Shown here: one piece after another, positions 9,501 through 16,559 of the stretch
Layout of the letters: every line of letters begins with the position of its first letter
Numbering within the stretch: the stretch's first letter is position 1
Source: Terriglobia bacterium
GTDB lineage: Bacteria > Acidobacteriota > Terriglobia > Terriglobales > Acidobacteriaceae
Assembly (NCBI GenBank): GCA_020073665.1
Contig: JAIQEU010000003.1
Location: 62,001 to 126,000 of the forward strand
Direction of reading: 5' to 3'
DNA: 64,000 nucleotides
Program-made: the position numbers and the translations under genes
The notes under the pieces: generated by a model
Seen by the model: the letters and a program-made list of their open reading frames with translations, nothing else
The model's database searches: none
What the model was told of the DNA's origin: nothing

Positions 9501-10015
9501 GCAACGAACGCTGGAACATCAAGGGCGATCCCTCGAACTTGAAGTGGTCAGCGACTGCGCCTATTCCGTTTCTGGCGAACACCGTGGACGATGACGGAAA
9601 CGTGCTTGCCCGGAGCCCGATATGCACGTCGGTGGCAAAAACTCCCGCGTTGCTGGCATCGCTGGACTACGTCGGCGGTTGCTATGCACAGAAAGGGACG
9701 GTCCTCTATCCCCAGGCGTTCTACACCTTCGGCAATATGGGACGAAATATCTTCCGTGGACCAGGCTTCTTGAACTGGGACGCGTCAATCACCAAGAGTT
9801 GGAGGGTCACGGAAAGAGTTAACCTTCAACTGCGGGGCGAGATGTTCAACGTTGCGAATCATGCGAACTTTGCCGCGGGCTCGGTCGGCAGCGAACTCGG
9901 CTCCCCCGACAGTCTCGGGCGCGCCGATGCCACACCGGACGTGCAAGCCGCCAACCCAGTGATTGGTTCCGGTGGTTCCCGTCACATCCAATTGGGAGTG
10001 AAACTGATCTGGTAA
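6581..10015 (+). CDS. Oar-like TonB-dependent outer-membrane receptor
   Basis: 1144 aa. Signal peptide about 1-25 (hydrophobic then SAQ), a carboxypeptidase-regulatory-like beta-sandwich (about 28-110, GRITGRVMDSTGAVIVGA), a plug domain with LPLQGRDFQNLL and DGANDND, then a long beta-barrel ending LGVKLIW, whose terminal aromatic suits BAM-dependent assembly. Barrel motifs such as ALRFGGDFSDGN, FLQDDFRATRRLTLNLGLRYD and FSPRVGFAWD are typical of Oar-like receptors expanded in Acidobacteriota, probably importing large organic substrates using TonB energy. ATG 6581 was chosen because AAAGGA lies 8 nt upstream and a signal peptide follows. Monocistronic: its own terminator follows at once. Confidence 0.9.
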   Translation: MKSSRFILGVLVILLSSALLLSAQTSQGRITGRVMDSTGAVIVGAKVTIENRGTQARRNLETNNSGDYVAPGLEPGLYSISVEAPNFRKAVRERVQIEVANDLRIDFELRPGATSEVMEVKDEAPLVDATTTTLSGVLSNTAINELPLQGRDFQNLLALHPGVQRDPGGGFHSVTSNGLRPDDNNFVIDGANDNDAYWGETVVNDAGIQGTPASTLPLDSIQEFNTQEHPQADYGEKPGVVVNIGIKSGTDTIHGTAYYFGRNAALDARNYFNPAPQAVSSLILHQFGASVGGPILKGKWFYFANYEGVRSKVGNPYNAFSPVTTSLVTPSNPEGDPRSSIVDALAQTHCDQVPLPAECSQLSLNMIKLFPNNPGYTADPNDPTIINFNFNNQNRADNLVFKSDYHPSDHHAFSGRYIYANSNQIEEDAVPLRPEWLSHAAPVTQVFGGDWTWTPNSRWINTARLSFNSFYEKIAPVDANVNPTQYGLNTGITDPRLFGFPRINPSTSYFDYLGGNSSWPTYTSPSRSLNLSDSVAYTKGRHALRFGGDFSDGNVEYYRAGYGRGRIDFHYLPDFLTGNVRSWRLLYGDPTRSVTMKSFGLFLQDDFRATRRLTLNLGLRYDVTLPIKDSQNRLANYVPSQGIVQVGYGISEPYKTNWKNFSPRVGFAWDMFGTGKTIVRSGFGMIFVQPSIRSFMFNGGGLNLNPSALVQPGGNGTIDAYLLTGADTGLINWTVAGPIFPVNDTSLNTCAADNPCNIFGVDQKLKTPYVLNWNLNLQHELTPTSVLQIAYVANRGVQLYSTVDLNQVNPAIDDGSEQLGRPMTASCAPPIGLGLGGAPCYPYIRFLNYLGNQSTSSYHSMQVTFTKRYSRGLYLLAGYTWAHAIDTAGNTDNLGYVPQNSLNYAAERGNGDYDIRHRFTLSATYNLPSRKAWGQLLEGWQVTSIVTLQTGYPVLLYDNTWDLSGTGEGYDNLSNERWNIKGDPSNLKWSATAPIPFLANTVDDDGNVLARSPICTSVAKTPALLASLDYVGGCYAQKGTVLYPQAFYTFGNMGRNIFRGPGFLNWDASITKSWRVTERVNLQLRGEMFNVANHANFAAGSVGSELGSPDSLGRADATPDVQAANPVIGSGGSRHIQLGVKLIW

Positions 10016-10036
10016 GAAAGCGGGTTTGTCATCCCG

Positions 10037-10067
10037 TGGCCCCGGCCATAACCGGGGCCATTTTTTT
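10037..10067 (+). terminator. Rho-independent terminator of the receptor gene
   Basis: Perfect 9-bp stem TGGCCCCGG / CCGGGGCCA (10037-10045 and 10052-10060) with a 6-nt loop, followed by seven T. It lies 21 nt after the receptor stop. Confidence 0.93.
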
Positions 10068-10260
10068 GGGTAAGCCAAGGCAGGGAACCCACGATTTCCA
10101 CAGGATGATTCACGGCAGGTACATGAAGATGCGAAGCCTTCGCCCATCCTGAACCAAGCTTCTAAACCCCACCCCTTGTGGTCACCTAGTCAGTTAGCCA
10201 CAACTTCTCGCGGTTTCCACAATGAGACAAAGTGACTGCTTAAGACTCTCAACTTTGTTA

Positions 10261-10288
10261 TTGACAACAAACCATTTAGGAGTAGGAT
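10261..10288 (+). promoter_or_regulatory. dcw-cluster promoter
   Basis: TTGACA at 10261-10266 (perfect -35) and TAGGAT at 10283-10288 (-10, 4 of 6) are separated by 16 nt. Transcription would start near 10295, inside the MraZ-type repeat array, leaving an untranslated leader of about 200 nt before mraZ. Upstream, 10068-10260 shows no gene, only a small hairpin around 10127-10147. Confidence 0.65.
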
Positions 10289-10334
10289 GTGGTCGAAAGT
10301 GGTAGAAAGTGGTCGTGACAGTGGTGGTCGTGGG
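10289..10334 (+). promoter_or_regulatory. MraZ-box array (GTGGT direct repeats)
   Basis: GTGGT occurs at 10289, 10299 and 10309, exactly one helical turn (10 bp) apart, then again at 10321, with GTGGG at 10330. MraZ is known to bind short TGGG-type direct repeats spaced by 5 nt upstream of its own operon. The array overlaps the predicted transcription start, so MraZ binding should repress the cluster (autoregulation). Basis: repeats seen directly; binding inferred. Confidence 0.75.
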
Positions 10335-10496
10335 CGTAGGTGAAACACCGAGAGGCGCCAGTGGGATTTGAAGCTGACACCCCCAAAAACAGCCCAATCG
10401 AACCTGGTACGACCGATATTTTGACCGCTTTTACCTCCCTCGCTGTTGTGGCAGTAGCTGCTCAGAAGTCTCGTGCCCCCTTAAAGGGTCATAAAC

Positions 10497-10937
10497 ATGT
10501 TTCGCGGCAATCACCCAACCCGCGTCGACGAAAAAGGACGGCTGAAGGTCCCGGCGGAGTTCAAGCGCGTCATCGACGAGAAGTACGGCACGCAATTTTA
10601 CATCACCAGCCTGGATGGCAAGGTTGCACAAGTGTATCCCTTCGAGGAATGGGAACGGATCGAGCAGAAGCTGGCAGGGCTCTCCACCTTCAATCCTACG
10701 AAGAAGAAGTTCCTGGACCGCGTGAACTATTACGGGCAGGCGGTAGAGATGGACAGCCAGGGGCGGTTGCTGATTCCGCAACTGCTGCGCGACGCGGCCC
10801 AGATCAAGGGCGAGGTCGCGGTGCTGGGCAACCTGACCTATCTGGTGGTGCGGAATATCGAAGTGTTCCGCAAGGAAATCGCGGAGACGCCGTTCACTCC
10901 TGACGATGAGAAGACGCTCGACGATCTGGGCATCTAG
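10497..10937 (+). CDS. mraZ: Transcriptional regulator MraZ
   Basis: 146 aa, the usual family length. Two AbrB-like swapped-hairpin halves are visible: FRGNHPTRVDEKGRLKVPAEF near the N-terminus and YGQAVEMDSQGRLLIPQLLRD in the second half, each with the D-x-x-G-R-L signature. It binds DNA as a ring-shaped oligomer and regulates the dcw operon; the repeat array 160-210 nt upstream is its likely target. AAAGGG precedes the ATG by about 8 nt. Its TAG stop overlaps the GTG start of rsmH by one nucleotide, so the two are translationally linked. Confidence 0.95.
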   Translation: MFRGNHPTRVDEKGRLKVPAEFKRVIDEKYGTQFYITSLDGKVAQVYPFEEWERIEQKLAGLSTFNPTKKKFLDRVNYYGQAVEMDSQGRLLIPQLLRDAAQIKGEVAVLGNLTYLVVRNIEVFRKEIAETPFTPDDEKTLDDLGI

Positions 10938-11890
10938 TGGACGAGGGTTCAACAGACACCCCTCAGGGGGTTGGGCATGGACGCAGCGAAACTGGCCATG
11001 TTCCGGTTCTTTTAAAAGAAGCGATCGACTTTTTAGCCATCCGGCGTGGCGGGACCTATCTCGACGCTACGGTGGGCCTGGGCGGGCACAGTTACGAAAT
11101 CGCAAAACGCCTCGGCGCACCGGGTCATTTGATTGGGCTCGATAAAGATCCTGCGGCGCTGGGAATCGCGCGCAGCACGTTGCATGACCGTAGCGCCGGT
11201 ATTCCCGGAGCAGAAGGGGACTGGCCGCAGGTGACGCTGCTGCAAGGCTCGTTTGCCGAAGCCGGAGCGAGGTTTAGTCCGGCGACTCTGGACGGCATTT
11301 TGGCCGACCTGGGGGTGAGCGGCCTGCAGTTAGGTAACGCCGCGCGAGGCTTTAGTTTTCAGGCGGAAGGACCGCTCGACATGCGGATGGACCCGCAAGC
11401 CGAGCTGACCGCCGAACAAGTGGTAAATCAGACGGACGAGGTCACACTCGCGAATCTGATTTACGAATTCGGTGAGGAAAGGAGGTCGCGGAGAATCGCC
11501 AGAGCCATTGTCCGGTCGCGGCCGATACGATCTACCGCACATCTTGCGGATGTCATATCAGCCGCGGCCCGGCCAATGAATCAGGCGGAACGCAGAATTC
11601 ATCCCGCGACGCGCACCTTTCAGGCTCTCCGAATCTTCGTAAACCGCGAACTGGACGATCTGCAGGCGCTGCTGAAGTCGGCGCCGCAGCTGCTGAAACC
11701 GGGCGGCAGGCTGGTGATCATCGCCTTCCACTCGCTGGAGGACCGCATCGTGAAAGATGCCTTCCGCGAGGGAGTGACGCAGGGACACTACAAGCTGCTG
11801 ACCAGGAAACCGGTGACGGCGTCGGAAGAAGAGATTGATCGCAACCCGCGGTCGCGCAGCGCGAAATTACGCGCCGCGGAAAAAGTTTAG
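10937..11890 (+). CDS. rsmH: 16S rRNA (cytosine(1402)-N4)-methyltransferase
   Basis: 317 aa, SAM-dependent methyltransferase of the MraW/RsmH family. Characteristic blocks: GHVPVLLKEAIDFL, YLDATVGLGGHS (SAM loop), LADLGVSGLQL, RGFSFQAEGPLDMRMD, HPATRTFQALRIFVNREL and IAFHSLEDRIVKDAF. It methylates C1402 in the ribosomal P site. The start is GTG at 10937, overlapping the mraZ stop (TAGTG). Confidence 0.95.
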   Translation: MDEGSTDTPQGVGHGRSETGHVPVLLKEAIDFLAIRRGGTYLDATVGLGGHSYEIAKRLGAPGHLIGLDKDPAALGIARSTLHDRSAGIPGAEGDWPQVTLLQGSFAEAGARFSPATLDGILADLGVSGLQLGNAARGFSFQAEGPLDMRMDPQAELTAEQVVNQTDEVTLANLIYEFGEERRSRRIARAIVRSRPIRSTAHLADVISAAARPMNQAERRIHPATRTFQALRIFVNRELDDLQALLKSAPQLLKPGGRLVIIAFHSLEDRIVKDAFREGVTQGHYKLLTRKPVTASEEEIDRNPRSRSAKLRAAEKV

Positions 11891-11946
11891 CCTCGGAGAA
11901 ACTGCTGAGGCGTCCCGGCACGGCTTAGGGTAAGGCGTGCCGGGGC
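11891..11946. other. Two intergenic hairpins after rsmH
   Basis: GCCTC...GAGGC (11891-11912) forms a short stem, followed by CCCGGCACG (11915-11923) pairing with CGTGCCGGG (11937-11945). No T run follows, so they are more likely processing, stability or attenuation elements than terminators inside the dcw operon. Confidence 0.45.
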
Positions 11947-11997
11947 AAGGCATCCGGGCAGCTCTGTGGTAGAGCTCAGGTGGGACGGAGGTTGTAG

Positions 11998-12156
11998 ATG
12001 TACACGGGAACACTGATTGAACAGTTGATTGCAACGGTGGAAAGGGCGGAGCAACGCTCGCAGGAATCAGCCGACTCGATTGAACTCGATCGCTTGTCTG
12101 CCATGAATCCTTATCAAGTCTCAGCAAACCAACCAGCTCTACTCGGGGTGGCATAA
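11998..12156 (+). CDS. 52-aa dcw-embedded small protein
   Basis: 52 aa, beginning MYTGTLIEQLIATVERAEQ and ending NQPALLGVA. A strong GGAGG lies 5 nt upstream of the ATG, and the TAA stop abuts the ATG of ftsL with no gap, so translation is almost certainly coupled. The sequence is an amphipathic helix rich in Glu, Gln and Arg with no membrane segment. I do not recognise a named family. Its position between rsmH and ftsL suggests a lineage-specific accessory of division or of FtsL expression, but that is inferred from position only. Confidence 0.7.
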   Translation: MYTGTLIEQLIATVERAEQRSQESADSIELDRLSAMNPYQVSANQPALLGVA

Positions 12157-12615
12157 ATGGCCGCAGTGGCGCAGAGTCCAGCTCCAACCAGCCGGCGCCG
12201 TCCGTGCTGGACCGGAACACCAGAAATCTATTTCACCAAGCCCATCGACAACTCGCGCCTGGTGAAAGTGGAAGACCCGGTTCGCAGCCGGGAGATGCGG
12301 CAGTTCGGCATCGCGCTGAGCTGCCTGTTTCTACTGGTGATGACCTACGCCTGGCAACACTTCAAGGCCATTGAATACGGATACAAAATCGAGACGCTGA
12401 AGGTTCAACGCGAAGACTTGACCGAAATGAACCGCGCGCTGCGCCTGGAAGAAGCGTCTCTGCGTGACCCCGAACGCATCGACACCCTGGCGCGGAAACT
12501 TGGCTTGCAGTCACCCCAGGCCGGCCAGGTCATCCGCATGGACACGGCTGGACCGGATAGCAGCACGCCCGAGTTGGCCAGCGCAGCTCCGGTCTCTGTA
12601 ATTTCGGTACGTTAA
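12157..12615 (+). CDS. ftsL: FtsL-like cell-division protein
   Basis: 152 aa bitopic membrane protein. A cytoplasmic N-region of about 48 residues is followed by one transmembrane segment (about 50-66, FGIALSCLFLLVMTYAW), then a periplasmic coiled coil (IETLKVQREDLTEMNRALRLEEASL) and the FtsL/DivIC signature DPERIDTLARKLGLQSP. It should join FtsQ and a DivIC/FtsB-type partner at the septum and activate FtsWI. It directly abuts the 52-aa ORF. Confidence 0.85.
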   Translation: MAAVAQSPAPTSRRRPCWTGTPEIYFTKPIDNSRLVKVEDPVRSREMRQFGIALSCLFLLVMTYAWQHFKAIEYGYKIETLKVQREDLTEMNRALRLEEASLRDPERIDTLARKLGLQSPQAGQVIRMDTAGPDSSTPELASAAPVSVISVR

Positions 12616-12731
12616 GCTCGGCAGATTGACCGCAGATGTGCGGGTATGAATGTCCGCGCACATCGGTGGCCAGATTTTCGGCGGCATCGCCTTAACTGGT
12701 GGGCCGCCATGTTTGTCTAAGGATTAACCCG

Positions 12732-14933
12732 GTGGCGGCCAACACACCCCGCAACAGCACCAACGTCAGGCTTTACCTGCTGGGCGGGATGCTTGTGCTC
12801 TGGTGTTGCGGCATCTGCCTGCGCCTGGTCTACCTGCAGATTTTTCAATACGGTCAATTCGAGCAGCGCGCGCAGCACCAGCAGCAGCGCACCGTGGACG
12901 TCGCCGCCCGGCGTGGCATCATCTATGACCGCACAGGGCGCGAACTCGCGATGTCCATCTCGGTGGATTCCGTCTTCGCGGTGCCCACCGAAGTTCCGGA
13001 TCTGGCCGGCACCATCTCGCTGATTGCCCGCATCACCAAGGCGGATCCCCAGGAATTGCTGGCCCGTTGCAAGGCCGGCCACACCTTCTGCTGGGTGGCA
13101 CGTAAGGCCGACGCAGAGACGGCGGAGCGCATCCGTTCACTCAATCTGCGTGGCATTTATTTTCAGAAGGAATCCAAGCGCTATTACCCCAAGCGGGAAC
13201 TCGCAGCCCAGGTGCTGGGCTACGTTGGAATGGACGATGAAGGCCTCAGCGGCATTGAACGCGAATATAACCAGCAGTTGCGAGGCAAGCCCGGCCGCAT
13301 GCTGATCTCGGTGGACGCGCGCCGCAAGTGGTTTGGCAGCGTGGAGAAGCAGCCTGACCCGGGCGAGAACGTGGTCCTCACCATCGACGAGAAAATCCAG
13401 TACATCGCGGAGCGCGAGCTCGAGACCGCGATGGAGCAGACCCACGCCGAAGCCGGTACCGTGATTGTCGAGAACCCGCACACCGGCGAGATCCTGGCCC
13501 TGGCCAATCGCCCGACCTTCAATCCTAACGTTTCCCGGGAAATTACTCCGCCCAGTCTGAAAGACCATGCAGTCAGCGATGTCTACGAGCCGGGTTCGAC
13601 TTTCAAGCTGGTCACCATCGCTGCCGCGTTGGAAGAGAGATTGACCCGTCCGGACGAGGTCTTTGATTGCCAAATGGGTTCCATTGTCTTCAATGGCATG
13701 CGAATCCGCGACAGCAAACCCCATGGCCTGTTGCCGGTGTCCGACATTCTTGCCGAATCCAGCGATGTCGGCACCATCAAGATCGGCCTGCGCCTGGGGG
13801 ATGATCGCTTCTACAAATATATTCAGGCCTTCGGCTTTGGACAGCCCACCGGCGTCGAACTTCCCGGGGAGACTCGCGGACTCACCAAACCGCCCAGCCG
13901 CTGGTCGAAGGTCTCCATAGCAGCCATCTCGATGGGGCAGGAAATCGGCATCACTCCCCTGCAACTGACCGGGCTGATCTCAACCATGGCCAACGACGGC
14001 ATCTGGGTAGCGCCCAGGATCGTTGCGGCTACCACCGAGCCGCAGAGCACGCCCCAGACCATCGCGTTCCGTCCGGCTGGGGAGCGCCGCGTCATTTCGT
14101 CGCTGACCGCCGCACAGATGCGACAGATGATGCAGGGTGTCGTGCTTCATGGCACGGGGAAGCGAGCCCTACTCGAAGGCTACAGTTCTGCTGGAAAGAC
14201 CGGCACGGCGCAGAAGGTGGATCCAGCAACCCACGCCTACTCGCACACCAAATATGTGGGATCGTTTGCCGGCTTCGCGCCTATCAATAATCCAGCAATC
14301 GTTGTAGCTGTGATCCTGGACTCCGCCGTGGGACTGCATCAGGGCGGACAGGTCGCAGCTCCCGTGTTCCGGCGTGTCGCTCAACAGGTGTTGGAATACA
14401 TGCATTCCCCGCACGATGTCGAGCTGCCGCCCAACCGGCAGGTCCTGCTGGCGGAGCGCCGGGTCAAAGATCAGGACCTGGAAGAGGGTTCTCCTGATCA
14501 TCTGGGCGAGAGCCTCGAGGTTGCGGATGCCGGAACCGCGGATACCACCACCGCTCCGGTCGGGCTCCCCGCCAAGCCATCGCCCGAGATTAGCGCCACC
14601 GGTGTAGTGCCTGCGGCAATGCGGGAGCGAGAGCCGCAGCCAGGGCGCGGACCTGATCGACCGCAACCGTCGGCCGTCGAGGCAAAATCGGACACCACAC
14701 CCGCGCCGCCAGCCAGCCTCCCGGCCAGCGGTACGGTAGTGCTCGACGTGGAGCAGGGCGGGATTGTCGTTCCTTCGTTCGTGGGCAAGAGCGTGCGCGC
14801 CGCCATCGAAATGGCTGAGGAGGTCGGGCTCGATTTGGACGCTGTTGGCAGCGGCTTGGCGCGTGACCAGTCGCCTGCGCCCGGATCACACGTGGCGGCT
14901 GGGACAAAGATAACGGTGAGGTTTCAGCGGTAG
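12732..14933 (+). CDS. ftsI: Division transpeptidase FtsI/PBP with C-terminal PASTA domain
   Basis: 733 aa from GTG 12732, chosen because TAAGGA lies 8 nt upstream; an in-frame GTG at 12699 lacks this. One N-terminal membrane anchor (about 15-36), a dimerisation domain, then the penicillin-binding transpeptidase domain with active-site S289 in GSTFK, ESSDVG as the second motif (Asp where SxN normally has Asn) and K489TG. A Pro/Ala-rich linker leads to one PASTA domain (about 675-733, VVPSFVGKSVRAAIEMA). It crosslinks septal peptidoglycan with FtsW. PASTA in this position recalls Gram-positive and deltaproteobacterial division PBPs. Confidence 0.9.
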   Translation: MAANTPRNSTNVRLYLLGGMLVLWCCGICLRLVYLQIFQYGQFEQRAQHQQQRTVDVAARRGIIYDRTGRELAMSISVDSVFAVPTEVPDLAGTISLIARITKADPQELLARCKAGHTFCWVARKADAETAERIRSLNLRGIYFQKESKRYYPKRELAAQVLGYVGMDDEGLSGIEREYNQQLRGKPGRMLISVDARRKWFGSVEKQPDPGENVVLTIDEKIQYIAERELETAMEQTHAEAGTVIVENPHTGEILALANRPTFNPNVSREITPPSLKDHAVSDVYEPGSTFKLVTIAAALEERLTRPDEVFDCQMGSIVFNGMRIRDSKPHGLLPVSDILAESSDVGTIKIGLRLGDDRFYKYIQAFGFGQPTGVELPGETRGLTKPPSRWSKVSIAAISMGQEIGITPLQLTGLISTMANDGIWVAPRIVAATTEPQSTPQTIAFRPAGERRVISSLTAAQMRQMMQGVVLHGTGKRALLEGYSSAGKTGTAQKVDPATHAYSHTKYVGSFAGFAPINNPAIVVAVILDSAVGLHQGGQVAAPVFRRVAQQVLEYMHSPHDVELPPNRQVLLAERRVKDQDLEEGSPDHLGESLEVADAGTADTTTAPVGLPAKPSPEISATGVVPAAMREREPQPGRGPDRPQPSAVEAKSDTTPAPPASLPASGTVVLDVEQGGIVVPSFVGKSVRAAIEMAEEVGLDLDAVGSGLARDQSPAPGSHVAAGTKITVRFQR

Positions 14934-15021
14934 CACCTCGTCTCGGTGCTTTCGGGCATATCTCGCTTGCCCAGGAAAAGCTTTGCAATGACCGGCGAGG
15001 CGTCGGCGCTGCCGCGTGCCC

Positions 15022-15027
15022 TATAAT
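15022..15027 (+). promoter_or_regulatory. Internal -10 element before murE
   Basis: A perfect TATAAT ends 8 nt before the murE ATG, and no Shine-Dalgarno separates them, so a leaderless murE transcript is possible. A small hairpin AGCACC/GGTGCT (14932-14950) at the end of ftsI precedes it. No -35 is visible at 16-18 nt. Confidence 0.45.
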
Positions 15028-15035
15028 CCAAACCA

Positions 15036-16559
15036 ATGAACCTCCTCCAACTCCTGGATGGCGCGGAAATCCTCTCGCAGAGCGGCAATCCCAGCGTGCG
15101 CGGCCTGGAGTACGACTCGCGCCGGGTGAAGCCCGGGGATGTCTTTCTCGCCATGCGCGGGGAATCGAGCGATGGAAACAAGTTCATCGACCAAGCCATC
15201 GCGGCGGGTGGGGTCGCCATCGTTACCGATTCCGCGACTGAAATCCCGCGCCCCGGGGTTGCGTGGGTCCAAGTGCCCCACGGCCGGCGGGCACTGGCGC
15301 GTCTCAGCGCCAACTGGTGTCGTCGTCCCGCCGAGCGGCTGGCCATCAGCGGCGTGACCGGTACCAACGGCAAGAGCACCACCAGCTTTCTTATCGAATC
15401 GATCCTTGCAGCCGCCGGCCGCAAGAGCGCGTTGATCGGGACCATCGAGTATCACGTTGCCGGAAAGATCTTACCTGCGCCCCACACCACCCCTGAAGCG
15501 CTGGAACTGAACCGCCTGTTGGCGGAAGCGCTGGGGGATGGTGCGACGGAAGCAGTGATGGAGGTTTCGTCGCATGCCCTGGCCCAGCAACGGATCTTTG
15601 GCATTCCCGTGGACGTGGCGGTGTTCACCAACCTAACCCGTGACCACCTCGACTATCACCACACCATGGACGAGTACTTCGCCTCGAAGCAGATGCTGTT
15701 CGAGGGCTGTGGCGCGGAGCCGCCCCGAGTTGCGGTGCTCAATACCGACGACGACTATGGCCAGAAATTAGTCAAGGTCAGCACCAAGCGCAGCGCGGAA
15801 GTCCTGACCTATGGCTTGGCCAAGGGCGACTTCCATGCCGACAAGGTTGACATCACGCCGCGCGGCACCCGCTTCAACCTGGTGACTCCGCAGGAGACCA
15901 TCTCGCTTTTCTCTCTGCTGATAGGCAAGGTGAACGTGTACAACGTCCTGGCTGCTGCCGGCGCAGCCTACGCGCGTGGCTGCAAGCGCGAAGCCATTGC
16001 CCAGGGCGTGGAAGCGCTGGCGCGTGTGCCTGGCCGCTTTGAGCGCGTGGATTGCAAGCAGCCGTTTACGGTGGTCGTGGACTACGCTCATACCGACGAT
16101 GCCCTGCGTAACCTGACCGCGCTGGCGCGCGAGTTTGTCAGCCAGGCCGGGCAGAAGGGGCGGATCATCACGGTGTTCGGTTGCGGTGGTGACCGCGATC
16201 GCGCCAAGCGTCCGCTGATGGGCGAAGCCGCCGGCCGGGGCAGCGACCTGGTGTTTCTGACTTCGGACAACCCGCGCAGCGAGGACCCGCTGGCCATCAT
16301 TAACGATGCCATGGTCGGACTGCAGCGCTCCGGCGCAAGGTATGCGGTGGAACCGGATCGGAAAAAGGCAGTGGCACTCGCTGTGCGCGAAGCCGGTCCG
16401 GGCGACATCGTACTCATCGCCGGCAAAGGCCACGAGAAGGTGCAGGTTACGCGAGAGGGATCCGCTCCCTTCGACGACGTGGAAGTTGCTCGAGAGATTT
16501 TGCGCCAGGCCGGTTACGAATGCGAAGCCGCCAGCGCGGGAGCGGGAAAATCCTCATGA
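15036..16559 (+). CDS. murE: UDP-MurNAc-L-Ala-D-Glu:meso-diaminopimelate ligase
   Basis: 507 aa Mur ligase. The N-terminal UMP-binding domain has YDSRRVKPGDVFLAMRG. The central ATPase domain has GTNGKST (P-loop) and NLTRDHLDYHHTM. The C-domain has FGCGGDRDRAKRP, the DNPR motif (SDNPRSEDP) that marks meso-DAP specificity, and a terminal GKGHE. The cell wall is therefore predicted to be DAP-type. Its stop overlaps the murF start (ATGA), so the two genes are translationally coupled. Confidence 0.95.
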   Translation: MNLLQLLDGAEILSQSGNPSVRGLEYDSRRVKPGDVFLAMRGESSDGNKFIDQAIAAGGVAIVTDSATEIPRPGVAWVQVPHGRRALARLSANWCRRPAERLAISGVTGTNGKSTTSFLIESILAAAGRKSALIGTIEYHVAGKILPAPHTTPEALELNRLLAEALGDGATEAVMEVSSHALAQQRIFGIPVDVAVFTNLTRDHLDYHHTMDEYFASKQMLFEGCGAEPPRVAVLNTDDDYGQKLVKVSTKRSAEVLTYGLAKGDFHADKVDITPRGTRFNLVTPQETISLFSLLIGKVNVYNVLAAAGAAYARGCKREAIAQGVEALARVPGRFERVDCKQPFTVVVDYAHTDDALRNLTALAREFVSQAGQKGRIITVFGCGGDRDRAKRPLMGEAAGRGSDLVFLTSDNPRSEDPLAIINDAMVGLQRSGARYAVEPDRKKAVALAVREAGPGDIVLIAGKGHEKVQVTREGSAPFDDVEVAREILRQAGYECEAASAGAGKSS

